From an uncultured OCS116 cluster bacterium (lineage in GTDB: Bacteria > Pseudomonadota > Alphaproteobacteria > Rhizobiales > TMED25), in assembly GCA_902632055.1 (NCBI GenBank), contig CACPAS010000010.1:1-39187 (forward strand): a stretch of DNA of 39,187 bases, given 5' to 3'. The translations under genes were made by a program, and so were the position numbers. Of the stretch, positions 7,582-15,743 are shown in pieces; within the stretch, counting starts at the first letter, position 1; each line of letters starts with the position of its first letter. The notes beneath the pieces are model-generated. The model was not told the DNA's origin and ran no database searches. It saw only the letters and a program-made list of their open reading frames with translations.

Positions 7582-9017
7582 CAAAAACTGAAACTACACC
7601 ACATTCAATTTACTGGATTCGACAGGATTTAAGAGTTGCTGATAATCCTGCTTTACTCAAGGCTGCGGAAGAGGGGTATCTTGCGGTATACATATTTGAT
7701 GATGTTAATACAGATCAAAAGACCTTATCTGGTGAAGCAAGCTCTTGGTGGTTGCATAACTCATTAAAAGCTTTTAACAAAAGCCTCGATGATAAAATAT
7801 CATTTTTTAGAGGTGATCCATTAAAAATCCTGATAGATCTCACGGAAAAATATAATATAAAAAATATTTTTTGGAATAGGTTGTATGAGCCATGGATGAT
7901 TGACCGAGATACTAAGATAAAAGATCATTTCCAGTCATCAGGAATTAATGTTGAGTCACATAATGCATCATTACTTTGGGAGCCATGGGAAATTCACAAA
8001 GATGATGGCACTCCATACATGGTGTTTTCGCCTTTTTTCAGAAAGGGTTGCCTTAATGCGGCCCCACCTCGAATTCCATTAAGTAAAGCAGACGCTAGAA
8101 ACTTAGTAAAGGCGGAGAATTCGAAAGAGTTGGATGAACTCACAATATTACCAAAAAATGATTGGTATGAAAAGCTTGAAGAGCAATGGGATATTGGCGA
8201 AATTGCTGCCAATAAGAAACTGTCTAATTTTGTTGAAGACGGCTTGATGAACTATAAAGAGGGAAGAAATTTTCCAGCACAAAAAAATGTCTCCAGATTA
8301 TCACCGCATCTTCATTTCGGAGAAATATCACCAAACCAGATTTGGTATAGGATTGAACAAATATCAGATCCAAATTATTCTGAAAAGGATTTATATCATT
8401 TCAAAAGCGAGATTGGATGGAGGGAATTCTCCTACAGTCTTCTCTATCATAATAGGAATTTACAAAGTGACAATTTATATAAAAAATTTGATGTCTTCCC
8501 ATGGATAGATAATGATGATCAACTTAAAAAGTGGCAAACTGGTCATACTGGGTACCCAATAGTTGATGCGGCAATGCGTGAGCTTTGGCAAACTGGATAC
8601 ATGCACAATAGATCTAGAATGATCGTAGGCTCATTTCTTGTAAAAAATTTATTGATCCATTGGAACCATGGGGAGAGATGGTTTTGGGATTGCTTGCTTG
8701 ACGCTGACATGGCAAGTAATAGCGCAAGCTGGCAGTGGGTAGCTGGTTCAGGTGCGGATGCTGCGCCTTATTTCAGGATCTTTAATCCAGTAATGCAGGG
8801 GCAAAAGTTCGATCCAGATGGGGAATACACAAAAAAATATATACCAGAATTAAAAGATGTTCCCGTCAAATATTTATTCAATCCGTGGGAGGCACCTAAA
8901 TCAGTTCTTGATAATGCTGGGGTCGAATTAGGATTAGATTATCCAATGCCAATTGTCAACATGCAAGACTCACGCGATCGAGCCTTAGCTGCTTTTGATA
9001 CAATTCGTATTAAGTAA
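7578..9017 (+). CDS. phrB: Deoxyribodipyrimidine photolyase, class I
   Basis: A 479-residue flavoprotein that repairs cyclobutane pyrimidine dimers in light. The N-terminal antenna domain begins IYWIRQDLRVADNPAL (residues 8-23). The FAD domain contains SRLSPHLHFGEISPNQIW, EIGWREFSY, GHTGYPIVDAAMRELWQTG, MHNRSRMIVGSFL and WQWVAGSGADAAPYFRIFNP, all typical of class I CPD photolyases. Length and motif order are complete. The ATG overlaps the stop of the small secreted protein by four bases. A light-repair enzyme fits a surface-water organism. Cryptochrome-like function is less likely given the full set of photolyase motifs. Confidence 0.93.
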   Translation: MTKTETTPHSIYWIRQDLRVADNPALLKAAEEGYLAVYIFDDVNTDQKTLSGEASSWWLHNSLKAFNKSLDDKISFFRGDPLKILIDLTEKYNIKNIFWNRLYEPWMIDRDTKIKDHFQSSGINVESHNASLLWEPWEIHKDDGTPYMVFSPFFRKGCLNAAPPRIPLSKADARNLVKAENSKELDELTILPKNDWYEKLEEQWDIGEIAANKKLSNFVEDGLMNYKEGRNFPAQKNVSRLSPHLHFGEISPNQIWYRIEQISDPNYSEKDLYHFKSEIGWREFSYSLLYHNRNLQSDNLYKKFDVFPWIDNDDQLKKWQTGHTGYPIVDAAMRELWQTGYMHNRSRMIVGSFLVKNLLIHWNHGERWFWDCLLDADMASNSASWQWVAGSGADAAPYFRIFNPVMQGQKFDPDGEYTKKYIPELKDVPVKYLFNPWEAPKSVLDNAGVELGLDYPMPIVNMQDSRDRALAAFDTIRIK

Positions 9018-9019
9018 AA

Positions 9020-9922
9020 TTAAATATTAAAACCAAAATTTCTTAGCTTCATCATCAATTGGTTTTCTTTATCTTCTGATATTTGTGATAGCGGCGGTCG
9101 GATATTTCTCCATCTAGGTTCATTGTATTTAATGGCTAGCATTGACTTTTGAGCCGGTATTGCTGAATAATCTTGAAATAGATACCGAACTTTCTTAACG
9201 CCCTTGTGAAGATCCTCAGCCTCACCCCATTTTTTTTCATGACAGAGTTTAATGACTCGCGCTATGTTCTCTGAATTAAAATTTGCAGTTGCTGATATAC
9301 AACCAAGGCCACCTAATTTTATGGCCTCAATCACAGGTAATTCTGCCCCTGGATAAACTGCAAGATCTTGAATTTGTAATAGTTGCACTGTATTGTCCCA
9401 ATTACCTGAGCTATCCTTTATGCCCATGATGATATCTGAATATGTATTTTTTAATTTCTTAACAAGATCAACTGATAAACTAATCCCAGACACCTGTGGA
9501 ATATGATAGAGATATATTTTAAGATTTGGATGATTTACCTCATCAATTAGCCTCTTGAAATACTCAAAAAGACCCAAATCTGTTACATCTTTATAGTAAA
9601 ATGCCGGTAGCGTCATAACTCCATGGCAACCTAAGTCCGTTGCATGACGGCATAAATTTACCGTATCAGGAAAATTACACAGACCAGTTCCGGGAATGAG
9701 TTTATTTGCGGGTATCCCAGATTGTATAAGGGACTCTAGAGCCCTGATCCTCTCATCGTTACTCAATGATAGTGCTTCCCCGGTAGTGCCAAATGGAGCA
9801 AGTCCCATACAGCCATCAGATAGCAGATCCTTTGCAAGGATATTATACATTTCTTGATTGAAGCTTAGATTATCATCAAATGGGCTTAAAATTGGTGAGA
9901 TGAGACCCTTTATCATCTTCAA
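9020..9922 (-). CDS. Dihydrodipicolinate synthase/N-acetylneuraminate lyase family aldolase
   Basis: A 300-residue TIM-barrel class I aldolase. The pyruvate-binding GTTGE motif is at residues 45-49, the catalytic Tyr139 lies in YLYHIP, and the Schiff-base lysine is Lys169 in GIKDSSG. The DapA arginine region is not obvious and the gene has no lysine-pathway neighbours, so it may be a paralogue acting on another 2-keto acid aldol, such as a sugar acid, instead of the housekeeping DapA. It stops two bases from the photolyase stop, facing it, and diverges from msrP. No ribosome site is clear. Confidence 0.8.
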   Translation of the reverse strand: MKMIKGLISPILSPFDDNLSFNQEMYNILAKDLLSDGCMGLAPFGTTGEALSLSNDERIRALESLIQSGIPANKLIPGTGLCNFPDTVNLCRHATDLGCHGVMTLPAFYYKDVTDLGLFEYFKRLIDEVNHPNLKIYLYHIPQVSGISLSVDLVKKLKNTYSDIIMGIKDSSGNWDNTVQLLQIQDLAVYPGAELPVIEAIKLGGLGCISATANFNSENIARVIKLCHEKKWGEAEDLHKGVKKVRYLFQDYSAIPAQKSMLAIKYNEPRWRNIRPPLSQISEDKENQLMMKLRNFGFNI

Positions 9923-9969
9923 TTTCCTAATATGTAATCAAAATAATGCATACAGCGTCAAATTATCAT

Positions 9970-9990
9970 AATATTCTGAATTAGAATATT
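9970..9990. promoter_or_regulatory. Palindromic operator candidate between dapA-like gene and msrP
   Basis: Two perfect eight-base arms, AATATTCT (9970-9977) and AGAATATT (9983-9990), flank a five-base spacer GAATT. It lies in the 102-base divergent region and touches the predicted -35 of msrP. The size and dyad suit a dimeric regulator such as a MarR- or LysR-type protein. The regulator is not identified and is not encoded next to it. Confidence 0.4.
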
Positions 9991-10018
9991 GAATTTTCTG
10001 ATGTTTAATGACTATATT
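9989..10018 (+). promoter_or_regulatory. Candidate msrP promoter giving a leaderless transcript
   Basis: TTGAAT (9989-9994) and TATATT (10013-10018) are 18 bases apart. Only six bases separate the -10 hexamer from the msrP ATG at 10025, so transcription would start at or next to the start codon. No Shine-Dalgarno sequence is present, which agrees with a leaderless message. Confidence 0.35.
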
Positions 10019-10024
10019 TAAAAT

Positions 10025-10954
10025 ATGAGAGATATGCATAAAAAATCCCAAGATAAAATCACGCCAAAACATTTATTCTACAATAGGCGAAAAATATTAA
10101 AACTTGGTTTGGCATTGGGTGCCTATGTCGCATCCAGCAGAATAACACCAGCTCTTGCTAAAGAAACTTTTGACCGCAAGATTAATTCTTTAGAAGAAAT
10201 TACTAATTATAATAACTTTTATGAGTTTGGTATTGACAAGACTGATCCTGCAAAGCATGCCTATAAATTAACAACATCACCTTGGCCAATCGAGATTAGC
10301 GGTTTAGTAGACAATCCAGGTATTTATGATTTCTCTGAAATTTTAAAAGAAATGAATATTATACAACGCACTTACAACCTGAGATGTGTAGAGGGCTGGT
10401 CGATGCTAATTCCATGGAACGGTTTCCAACTATCTGAACTATTGAATAAGATAGGGGTGAAACACGAGGCAAAGTATGTATCATTTGAAACACTCTATAG
10501 ACCTCAAGAGATGCATATGCAAGAGACAAATATTTTAAATTGGCCATACAGAGAGGGTCTGAGATTAGATGAAGCAATGCACCCCCTCACATTAATCGCA
10601 ACCGGTGTTTACGACCAGCCTCTGCCGAAACAAAATGGCGCGCCACTCAGGTTGGTGGTACCATGGAAGTATGGTTTCAAGTCAATTAAATCAATAACTA
10701 AGATTTCGGCGCAGGTAGAAGAGCCTATTTCATCATGGAATCAACAAAACCCTGCAGAATATGGTTTTTATTCGAATGTGAACCCAACCGTACATCACCC
10801 AAGATGGTCCCAAGCAAGCGAGCGATATATTGGCGGGGAAGGTGAGGGGTATCTTGGAAATTTATTTACGAAGAGATATGATACTAAGCTCTATAATGGC
10901 TATGGAGACGTCGCACCGTTATATGAAGGTATGGATCTATCCCGATATTATTGA
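10025..10954 (+). CDS. msrP: Protein-methionine-sulfoxide reductase catalytic subunit
   Basis: A 309-residue periplasmic molybdoenzyme that reduces methionine sulfoxide in oxidised envelope proteins, using electrons from MsrQ. It has a twin-arginine signal (Arg21-Arg22 in RRKILKLG) with likely cleavage after PALA near residue 45, and the molybdenum-ligating Cys121 in LRCVEGWSM. GAPLRLVVPWKYGFKSIKSI is the typical sulfite-oxidase-fold segment further on. MsrQ follows directly. An ATG at 10034 is an alternative start that keeps the twin-arginine signal. The upstream palindrome suggests control, possibly by oxidants, which is inference. Confidence 0.93.
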   Translation: MRDMHKKSQDKITPKHLFYNRRKILKLGLALGAYVASSRITPALAKETFDRKINSLEEITNYNNFYEFGIDKTDPAKHAYKLTTSPWPIEISGLVDNPGIYDFSEILKEMNIIQRTYNLRCVEGWSMLIPWNGFQLSELLNKIGVKHEAKYVSFETLYRPQEMHMQETNILNWPYREGLRLDEAMHPLTLIATGVYDQPLPKQNGAPLRLVVPWKYGFKSIKSITKISAQVEEPISSWNQQNPAEYGFYSNVNPTVHHPRWSQASERYIGGEGEGYLGNLFTKRYDTKLYNGYGDVAPLYEGMDLSRYY

Positions 10955-10971
10955 GTGGCTGGATAATTATT

Positions 10972-11610
10972 ATGTATAAAGCTACCAAATCGTTAAATAT
11001 AAAAAGTATCTTTGATCTTATAAGGCTGCTCGTGAGAAAGATAAGAATTTGGCATGTCTACGTAACTTTATTAATACCTTTATTATTACTTACCTCTGAC
11101 TTACTTAGTGGTCAATTAGGGGTAGATCCAATGAGAGAGTTAGAAAAAAGTTTAGGAGTTACAGGTATTTATATACTTATATTAACACTATGTATTACTC
11201 CACTTTCAACATTAACGGCTATTAATTTTATAAGATTTCGGAGAGCATTCGGTTTAATGAGTTTTTTCTATATTGCATTACATTTTTCCACATGGATACT
11301 ACTAGATATGCAGTTAAGATGGTATGAGATAGTCGAGTCGGTCACAAAGAAGCCTTTCATTGTTTTTGGTATGATGGGTTTCCTTTTACTGATACCACTC
11401 GCGGCCACTTCAAATAATTACTCCATTAAAAGATTAGGAAAATATTGGCCAAAATTGCATAAGCTGATTTATGTAGCAATTATTTTGGGTGGTGTGCATT
11501 ATCTTATGATGGAAAAAACACTGCAAAATGATGCAATCACAACGTTTATTATTATTCTAGTACTTATATTGCTTCGCTTCTTCAAATTAAGAAAAATCAA
11601 TTGGTTATAA
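10972..11610 (+). CDS. msrQ: Heme-binding subunit MsrQ of methionine-sulfoxide reductase
   Basis: A polytopic heme b protein that passes electrons from the respiratory quinone pool or flavin to MsrP. About six membrane segments are visible, with GQLGVDPMRELEKSLG after the first one (family-typical GxDPxxxxxxxxG) and histidines in YIALHFSTW, WPKLHKLIY and GGVHYLMM as likely heme ligands. The ATG at 10972 gives 212 residues, close to the usual length. A TTG at 10951, overlapping the msrP stop as TTGA, would add seven residues and cannot be excluded. Confidence 0.9.
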   Translation: MYKATKSLNIKSIFDLIRLLVRKIRIWHVYVTLLIPLLLLTSDLLSGQLGVDPMRELEKSLGVTGIYILILTLCITPLSTLTAINFIRFRRAFGLMSFFYIALHFSTWILLDMQLRWYEIVESVTKKPFIVFGMMGFLLLIPLAATSNNYSIKRLGKYWPKLHKLIYVAIILGGVHYLMMEKTLQNDAITTFIIILVLILLRFFKLRKINWL

Positions 11611-11616
11611 TACATC

Positions 11617-12225
11617 ATGAGCGCAATAATAACAGGTTTTATGCTCTGCTTTTCGCTGAACTGCGTAATTGGTGCCCAGAACACCTATTTATTCCGTCAA
11701 GGCGTTAGAAATGAGTACGTTTACTCACTTGCAGCTTTCTGCACAATATCAGACTTTGTTCTAATAATGGCTGGCGTCTATGGGATGTCTCTTATTGTAA
11801 GCCAATTCTATATTGATCTGTTTCTAATATTATCAGCGCTGTGCTTACTGTTTTATGGTATTTACAGAATAAAGAATATTATGTCTTTGTCATATGGAGT
11901 GAGTGACGAGATTTATCTTCAAAGAAGTTTTAGAAAAAGTATTTTAGCAATGTCCGCCTTCACATTATTAAATCCACATGTTTATCTTGATACAGTCATT
12001 TTAATTGGCAGTGCTTCCTTACAATATAATAGGGATGAAAAGATCTTCTATATATTGGGTGCTACGGTTGCCAGTATTGTTTTCTTTTATGGTGTGGCAA
12101 TTCTCTCAAGGTTATTTTCATCATTATCAAAAAATATTACACTCTTAAAATCTGTTGACGTTATTACAAGTATTATCCTTTTTGTTATTTCATTTGCAAT
12201 GTTAAAAGCTACAAGCTTTATATAG
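11617..12225 (+). CDS. LysE/ArgO family amino acid exporter
   Basis: A 202-residue inner-membrane protein with about six hydrophobic segments. GAQNTYLFRQGVR near residues 19-31 and TLLNPHVYLDTVILIG in the middle are the hallmarks of the ArgO/LysE branch, whose members export arginine, lysine or canavanine. It begins six bases after msrQ, suggesting shared transcription with msrPQ. The substrate is inferred from the family. An EamA or RhtB-type exporter is less likely because the NPHVYLDT motif is so specific. Confidence 0.85.
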   Translation: MSAIITGFMLCFSLNCVIGAQNTYLFRQGVRNEYVYSLAAFCTISDFVLIMAGVYGMSLIVSQFYIDLFLILSALCLLFYGIYRIKNIMSLSYGVSDEIYLQRSFRKSILAMSAFTLLNPHVYLDTVILIGSASLQYNRDEKIFYILGATVASIVFFYGVAILSRLFSSLSKNITLLKSVDVITSIILFVISFAMLKATSFI

Positions 12226-12250
12226 CCACTTAAAACATTAAATAATAATT

Positions 12251-12279
12251 TTGATGTTTCTTTTAATAGATTGTAGTAT
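12251..12279 (+). promoter_or_regulatory. Candidate promoter for the hydroxyacid dehydrogenase, leaderless
   Basis: TTGATG (12251-12256) and TAGTAT (12274-12279) are 17 bases apart. The ATG at 12286 lies six bases beyond the -10 hexamer and no Shine-Dalgarno sequence precedes it. The arrangement repeats that at msrP. The hexamers are moderate matches in an AT-rich gap. Confidence 0.33.
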
Positions 12280-12285
12280 TTCTTT

Positions 12286-13440
12286 ATGTTCAAACGGTTA
12301 AAAAATTGCCATAACACTGACGACTTTCGTTTGCTGGCTAAACAAAAATTACCATCTCCAGTTTTTCATTATATAGATGGCGCTGCAGATGATGAAAGAA
12401 CCTACGCTAGAAATACGGCATCCTTCGATCAATGTGACCTCGTTCCAAGTGTGCTAAAACCTGTTACAGAGATCGATATATCTGTTGAAATATTAGGAAA
12501 AAGAATAGATTTACCAATATTTTTGTCACCAACAGCGCTCCAAAGGTTATTTCACTATCAGGGAGAAAGAGCTGTTGGAGAAGCTGCTGATGATTATAAT
12601 ACCTATTTTGGAATATCCTCGCTTGCTACGGTTGGAATAGAAGAGGTAGGTCAGAAATTTAGTTGCCCCAAGATGTTTCAATTATATGTGCACAAAGATA
12701 AAGCACTTAATCAAGACATGCTTCAGAAATCTATTGATTGTGATTTTGATGCGTTAACGATTACAGTTGACACTATCGTGGGTGGCAATAGGGAGCGAGA
12801 CTTAAGAACTGGCTTTACATCACCACCAAAGCTAACGATTGCAAGTCTCATGAGCTTTATGTTCTCGCCAATTTGGAGTTTTAACTACCTAACGAGAGAG
12901 AAATTCTCATTACCTCAGTTGGATTCTCATTTGAATGAGGGAACAAAAATTGCAATATCGGTGGGAGATTATTTTACAAATATGTTAGATCAAGAATTAA
13001 ACTGGAAAAAAATTGAGGAAATTAGAAAAATATGGCCAAAACCCCTTTGCTTAAAAGGTATAATGTCTGTAGATGATGCAAAAAAGGCAATCGATGTCGG
13101 CGCAACCGCTATTATGCTCTCAAACCACGGAGGTAGACAGCTGGATGGATCGCGGTCACCATTTGATCAATTGGAAGAAATCGTCAGTGCTGTCAGTGGC
13201 CAAATAGAAATAATTTGTGATGGGGGAATTAGAAGAGGTACCCATGTGTTAAAAGCTTTATCATTAGGAGCAAACGCGTGCTCTGGGGGGAGATTTTATC
13301 TCTATTCACTCGCTGGTGCTGGCTCGAACGGTGTAAAGAGAGCGATAGGTCTCATGCGAGATGAAATTATTAGAGATATGAAGTTGATGGGTTGTAACAA
13401 AATCTCTGACTTAAGTAAGGCTAATATTAGATTTAGATAG
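12286..13440 (+). CDS. lldD: FMN-dependent alpha-hydroxy-acid dehydrogenase (LldD-like)
   Basis: A 384-residue TIM-barrel flavoenzyme of the L-lactate dehydrogenase/glycolate oxidase family. Visible active-site elements are FHYIDGAADDE at the N terminus (23-37-like position in the family), Tyr134 in FQLYV, Lys257 in LKGI, the catalytic His281 in SNHGGRQLDGS with Arg284, and the FMN phosphate loop CDGGIRRGTHVLKALSLGA. It would oxidise L-lactate or a similar 2-hydroxy acid and pass electrons to quinone or oxygen. L-lactate is the best guess, but mandelate or a long-chain hydroxy acid is possible. TrhO follows after ten bases. Confidence 0.88.
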   Translation: MFKRLKNCHNTDDFRLLAKQKLPSPVFHYIDGAADDERTYARNTASFDQCDLVPSVLKPVTEIDISVEILGKRIDLPIFLSPTALQRLFHYQGERAVGEAADDYNTYFGISSLATVGIEEVGQKFSCPKMFQLYVHKDKALNQDMLQKSIDCDFDALTITVDTIVGGNRERDLRTGFTSPPKLTIASLMSFMFSPIWSFNYLTREKFSLPQLDSHLNEGTKIAISVGDYFTNMLDQELNWKKIEEIRKIWPKPLCLKGIMSVDDAKKAIDVGATAIMLSNHGGRQLDGSRSPFDQLEEIVSAVSGQIEIICDGGIRRGTHVLKALSLGANACSGGRFYLYSLAGAGSNGVKRAIGLMRDEIIRDMKLMGCNKISDLSKANIRFR

Positions 13441-13450
13441 GCAAAATTCT

Positions 13451-14371
13451 ATGATCTCAAATAATAATATTGTTGCGTCTTTTTATAAGTTCATTCCATG
13501 GGCAGAATATAAGTCTTTCAAGGAAATCATTCAAAAAGTTTGTGAAAATAATGGAGTTCTCGGAACTATCCTTTTGGCTTCCGAAGGTATAAATGGATCT
13601 ATCTCTGGTGGTGAAATTGAAGTTAAAAATGTAATCATATATTTAAAATCAATAAGAAATTTTTCTGATTTGGAAATTAAATATTCAAAAGCATTTGGAA
13701 AAACCTTTCGTAAAATGAGGGTCAGATTAAAGAAAGAAATTGTTTCGATGGGAAAACGTGATATCAATCCTTTTCAACGAACAGGAAAGTATCTTGGCCC
13801 TGAGGCTTGGGACAAACTACTTGACGAAAAGGATGTAATTGTTGTTGATACTAGAAATACATACGAGCACTCGATTGGATCGTTCATTGGTGCAAGATTC
13901 GCAAGTACAAAGTCTTTCAGAGATTTCCCTGAATGGGCGGATAAAAACCTAAAAGAGTTGAAAAATCAAAAAATTGCAATGTATTGTACTGGTGGAATAA
14001 GATGTGAGAAAGCTTCTTCATATTTATTGGCTAAGGGTTATAAGAATGTTTTTCAGCTTCATGGTGGCATTTTAAAATATCTTGAGAATAAATCAAAAGA
14101 TCAATCAAAATGGAGCGGAGAATGCTTTGTTTTTGACTATAGAGTGTCTCTTGAGCACGGTCTTGAAAAAGGTAAACACGAGATGTGCCACGCATGTAGG
14201 ATGCCGTTATCAGAGAGAGATAGATCAAGTGAGCTGTATATCCCAGAAATATCATGTCCACATTGTCATGATAGACAAACACCGAAAAGTATTAAGAGGT
14301 TTGAGGAACGAAAATTTCAAATGAAGCTAAGGCAGGAAAGAGAAGAACTTGAGCAAAGACAAGATAAATAG
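13451..14371 (+). CDS. trhO: tRNA uridine(34) hydroxylase TrhO
   Basis: A 306-residue rhodanese-domain protein of the YceA/TrhO family, which makes 5-hydroxyuridine at the wobble base of some tRNAs. The N-terminal domain has LLASEGINGSISG (41-53), the rhodanese domain runs from about 125 to 215, and its catalytic Cys179 lies in YCTGGIRCEKA. Two CxxC pairs near the C terminus, CHAC (246-249) and CPHC (269-272), could bind zinc. A charged, glutamine-rich helix ends the protein. It overlaps the next gene's TTG start by 23 bases. Confidence 0.92.
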   Translation: MISNNNIVASFYKFIPWAEYKSFKEIIQKVCENNGVLGTILLASEGINGSISGGEIEVKNVIIYLKSIRNFSDLEIKYSKAFGKTFRKMRVRLKKEIVSMGKRDINPFQRTGKYLGPEAWDKLLDEKDVIVVDTRNTYEHSIGSFIGARFASTKSFRDFPEWADKNLKELKNQKIAMYCTGGIRCEKASSYLLAKGYKNVFQLHGGILKYLENKSKDQSKWSGECFVFDYRVSLEHGLEKGKHEMCHACRMPLSERDRSSELYIPEISCPHCHDRQTPKSIKRFEERKFQMKLRQEREELEQRQDK

Positions 14372-15017
14372 AGAATTAATATTATACTCATTTAGGAGAT
14401 GCCCTTTTGCAATAAGAGCAAGATTATCAATATATTACTCAAAAATCAGATGCCAAATTCGTGAGATCTCTCTAAAGAAGAAACCACCAGAATTTATTTC
14501 TTTATCACCAAAAGCAACTGTACCCGTATTATTAAAAGAAGACCATTCAGTAATAGATGAAAGCATTGATATTGTAAAATGGATTCTAAGTCAAAGCGAT
14601 CCAAATGAACTATTAATTCCGCTACACGATAAGAACGAAGATGTTGATTATTTCATAAGCTTATTTGATAACAAATTTAAGTTCCATCTTGATAGGTATA
14701 AATACTCAAGCAGATATGATTCTGCGGAGAAAAATAAGCACAGAGACGCAGCATCCGAGATTCTAGAGTTATTTGATGATAAGATTACAGATACTGGGTT
14801 TGTTTATGGAAATAAGATATCTGTGTACGAAGTATGTATCTTGCCTCTAGTAAGGCAATTTATGATTGCTGACCCTGAATGGTTTGAAGGGTATTTTAGA
14901 TTTGAAAAAGTAAAGAAATCGCTTAAAAGTTTTATTGACTCGGATGCGTTTAAAGTCACAATGAAAAAATATGATGAGTGGATTAATGACAAAAGTAAGA
15001 TTGAATATTTTCCATAA
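14349..15017 (+). CDS. Glutathione S-transferase-like protein (glutaredoxin 2-type)
   Basis: A 222-residue protein with a thioredoxin-fold N-terminal domain: LYSFRRCPFAIRARL puts the active-site Cys at residue 18, and KATVPVLL then DESIDIVKWI supply the cis-Pro and the glutathione gamma-glutamyl site. The C-terminal half is helical. The start is a TTG at 14349, inside trhO, with AGGAAAGAG upstream; no ATG fits before the conserved strand. Partners are unknown; redox or thiol conjugation of small molecules is the likely role. The CPF motif with a single Cys suggests a monothiol mechanism. Confidence 0.75.
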   Translation: MSKDKINRELILYSFRRCPFAIRARLSIYYSKIRCQIREISLKKKPPEFISLSPKATVPVLLKEDHSVIDESIDIVKWILSQSDPNELLIPLHDKNEDVDYFISLFDNKFKFHLDRYKYSSRYDSAEKNKHRDAASEILELFDDKITDTGFVYGNKISVYEVCILPLVRQFMIADPEWFEGYFRFEKVKKSLKSFIDSDAFKVTMKKYDEWINDKSKIEYFP

Positions 15018-15032
15018 TTAGAATGATTTTGA

Positions 15033-15061
15033 TTGGAAACATTGTAAAAAATAGTTATAAA
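15033..15061 (+). promoter_or_regulatory. Candidate promoter for the TPR-bamB-der operon
   Basis: TTGGAA (15033-15038) and TATAAA (15056-15061) are separated by exactly 17 bases, with a predicted start near 15068 and a leader of about 22 bases before the ATG at 15090. GGTGATGAA lies just before the start codon as a weak ribosome site. This is the best-spaced promoter pair I see in the forward core genes. Confidence 0.45.
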
Positions 15062-15089
15062 TAACGCGTAATCCATTATTGGTGATGAA

Positions 15090-15734
15090 ATGTCAAATCT
15101 ATTTAATGAAATTGATGATGATCTGAGGCAGGATAGGCTTAAGAGTCTATGGGCCAACTATAAAAACTCAATATATACTGTGGTCATAGTCATCTCTTTA
15201 GTCTTAATTGGCTCTGAGTCTTATCAATATCTTTCAAAGAGTAAAACTGAAAAGTCTGGACTACTGTTATCTCAAATTATTGAGAGTATAATTGAGGATG
15301 AGCCCGAGCGAATTAATAATTATATTGATGAATTACTCGAGAACGGAACAAGTGATTACAAAACATATGCCTTGTTATTAAAGTCTGGTAACTTTATTTC
15401 ACAAGATAAACTTACAGACGCACGAGAAACATATACCGAACTTATAAAAAAATCTGAGAATCGGCTCATAAAAGATTTGGCAATTCTGAAACTTTCATAT
15501 CTGAACGTAGACTTTGACTCATTTGATCAAATTCAACAGCAGCTATCAACAATTCAAGAAGAAGATAGTCCATTGAAGCTATTTGCTTATGAGGTATTAG
15601 CGATGAGTGCATATAAGCATGGTTTATATGAAAAAGGTGCTGAATATCTTAATATGATTATCGAAAATGAAAAAACCACGAATGGCATGTTTGATAGAGC
15701 TCAGATGATGCTAAGAGTTATGAATTCAAAATAA
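15090..15734 (+). CDS. Membrane-anchored tetratricopeptide-repeat-like protein (YfgM/TPR_21 type)
   Basis: A 214-residue protein. A cytosolic N-terminal helix (EIDDDLRQDRLKSLWANYK) precedes one membrane segment at about 28-48, and the rest is a periplasmic helical array of TPR type (helix pairs from 60 onward, including AYKHGLYEKGAEYLNMII). The YfgM-like protein next to bamB and der is a known arrangement in proteobacteria, where YfgM associates with the Sec translocon and periplasmic chaperones. The gene is nine bases upstream of bamB. Confidence 0.8.
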   Translation: MSNLFNEIDDDLRQDRLKSLWANYKNSIYTVVIVISLVLIGSESYQYLSKSKTEKSGLLLSQIIESIIEDEPERINNYIDELLENGTSDYKTYALLLKSGNFISQDKLTDARETYTELIKKSENRLIKDLAILKLSYLNVDFDSFDQIQQQLSTIQEEDSPLKLFAYEVLAMSAYKHGLYEKGAEYLNMIIENEKTTNGMFDRAQMMLRVMNSK

Positions 15735-15743
15735 GTATATATT

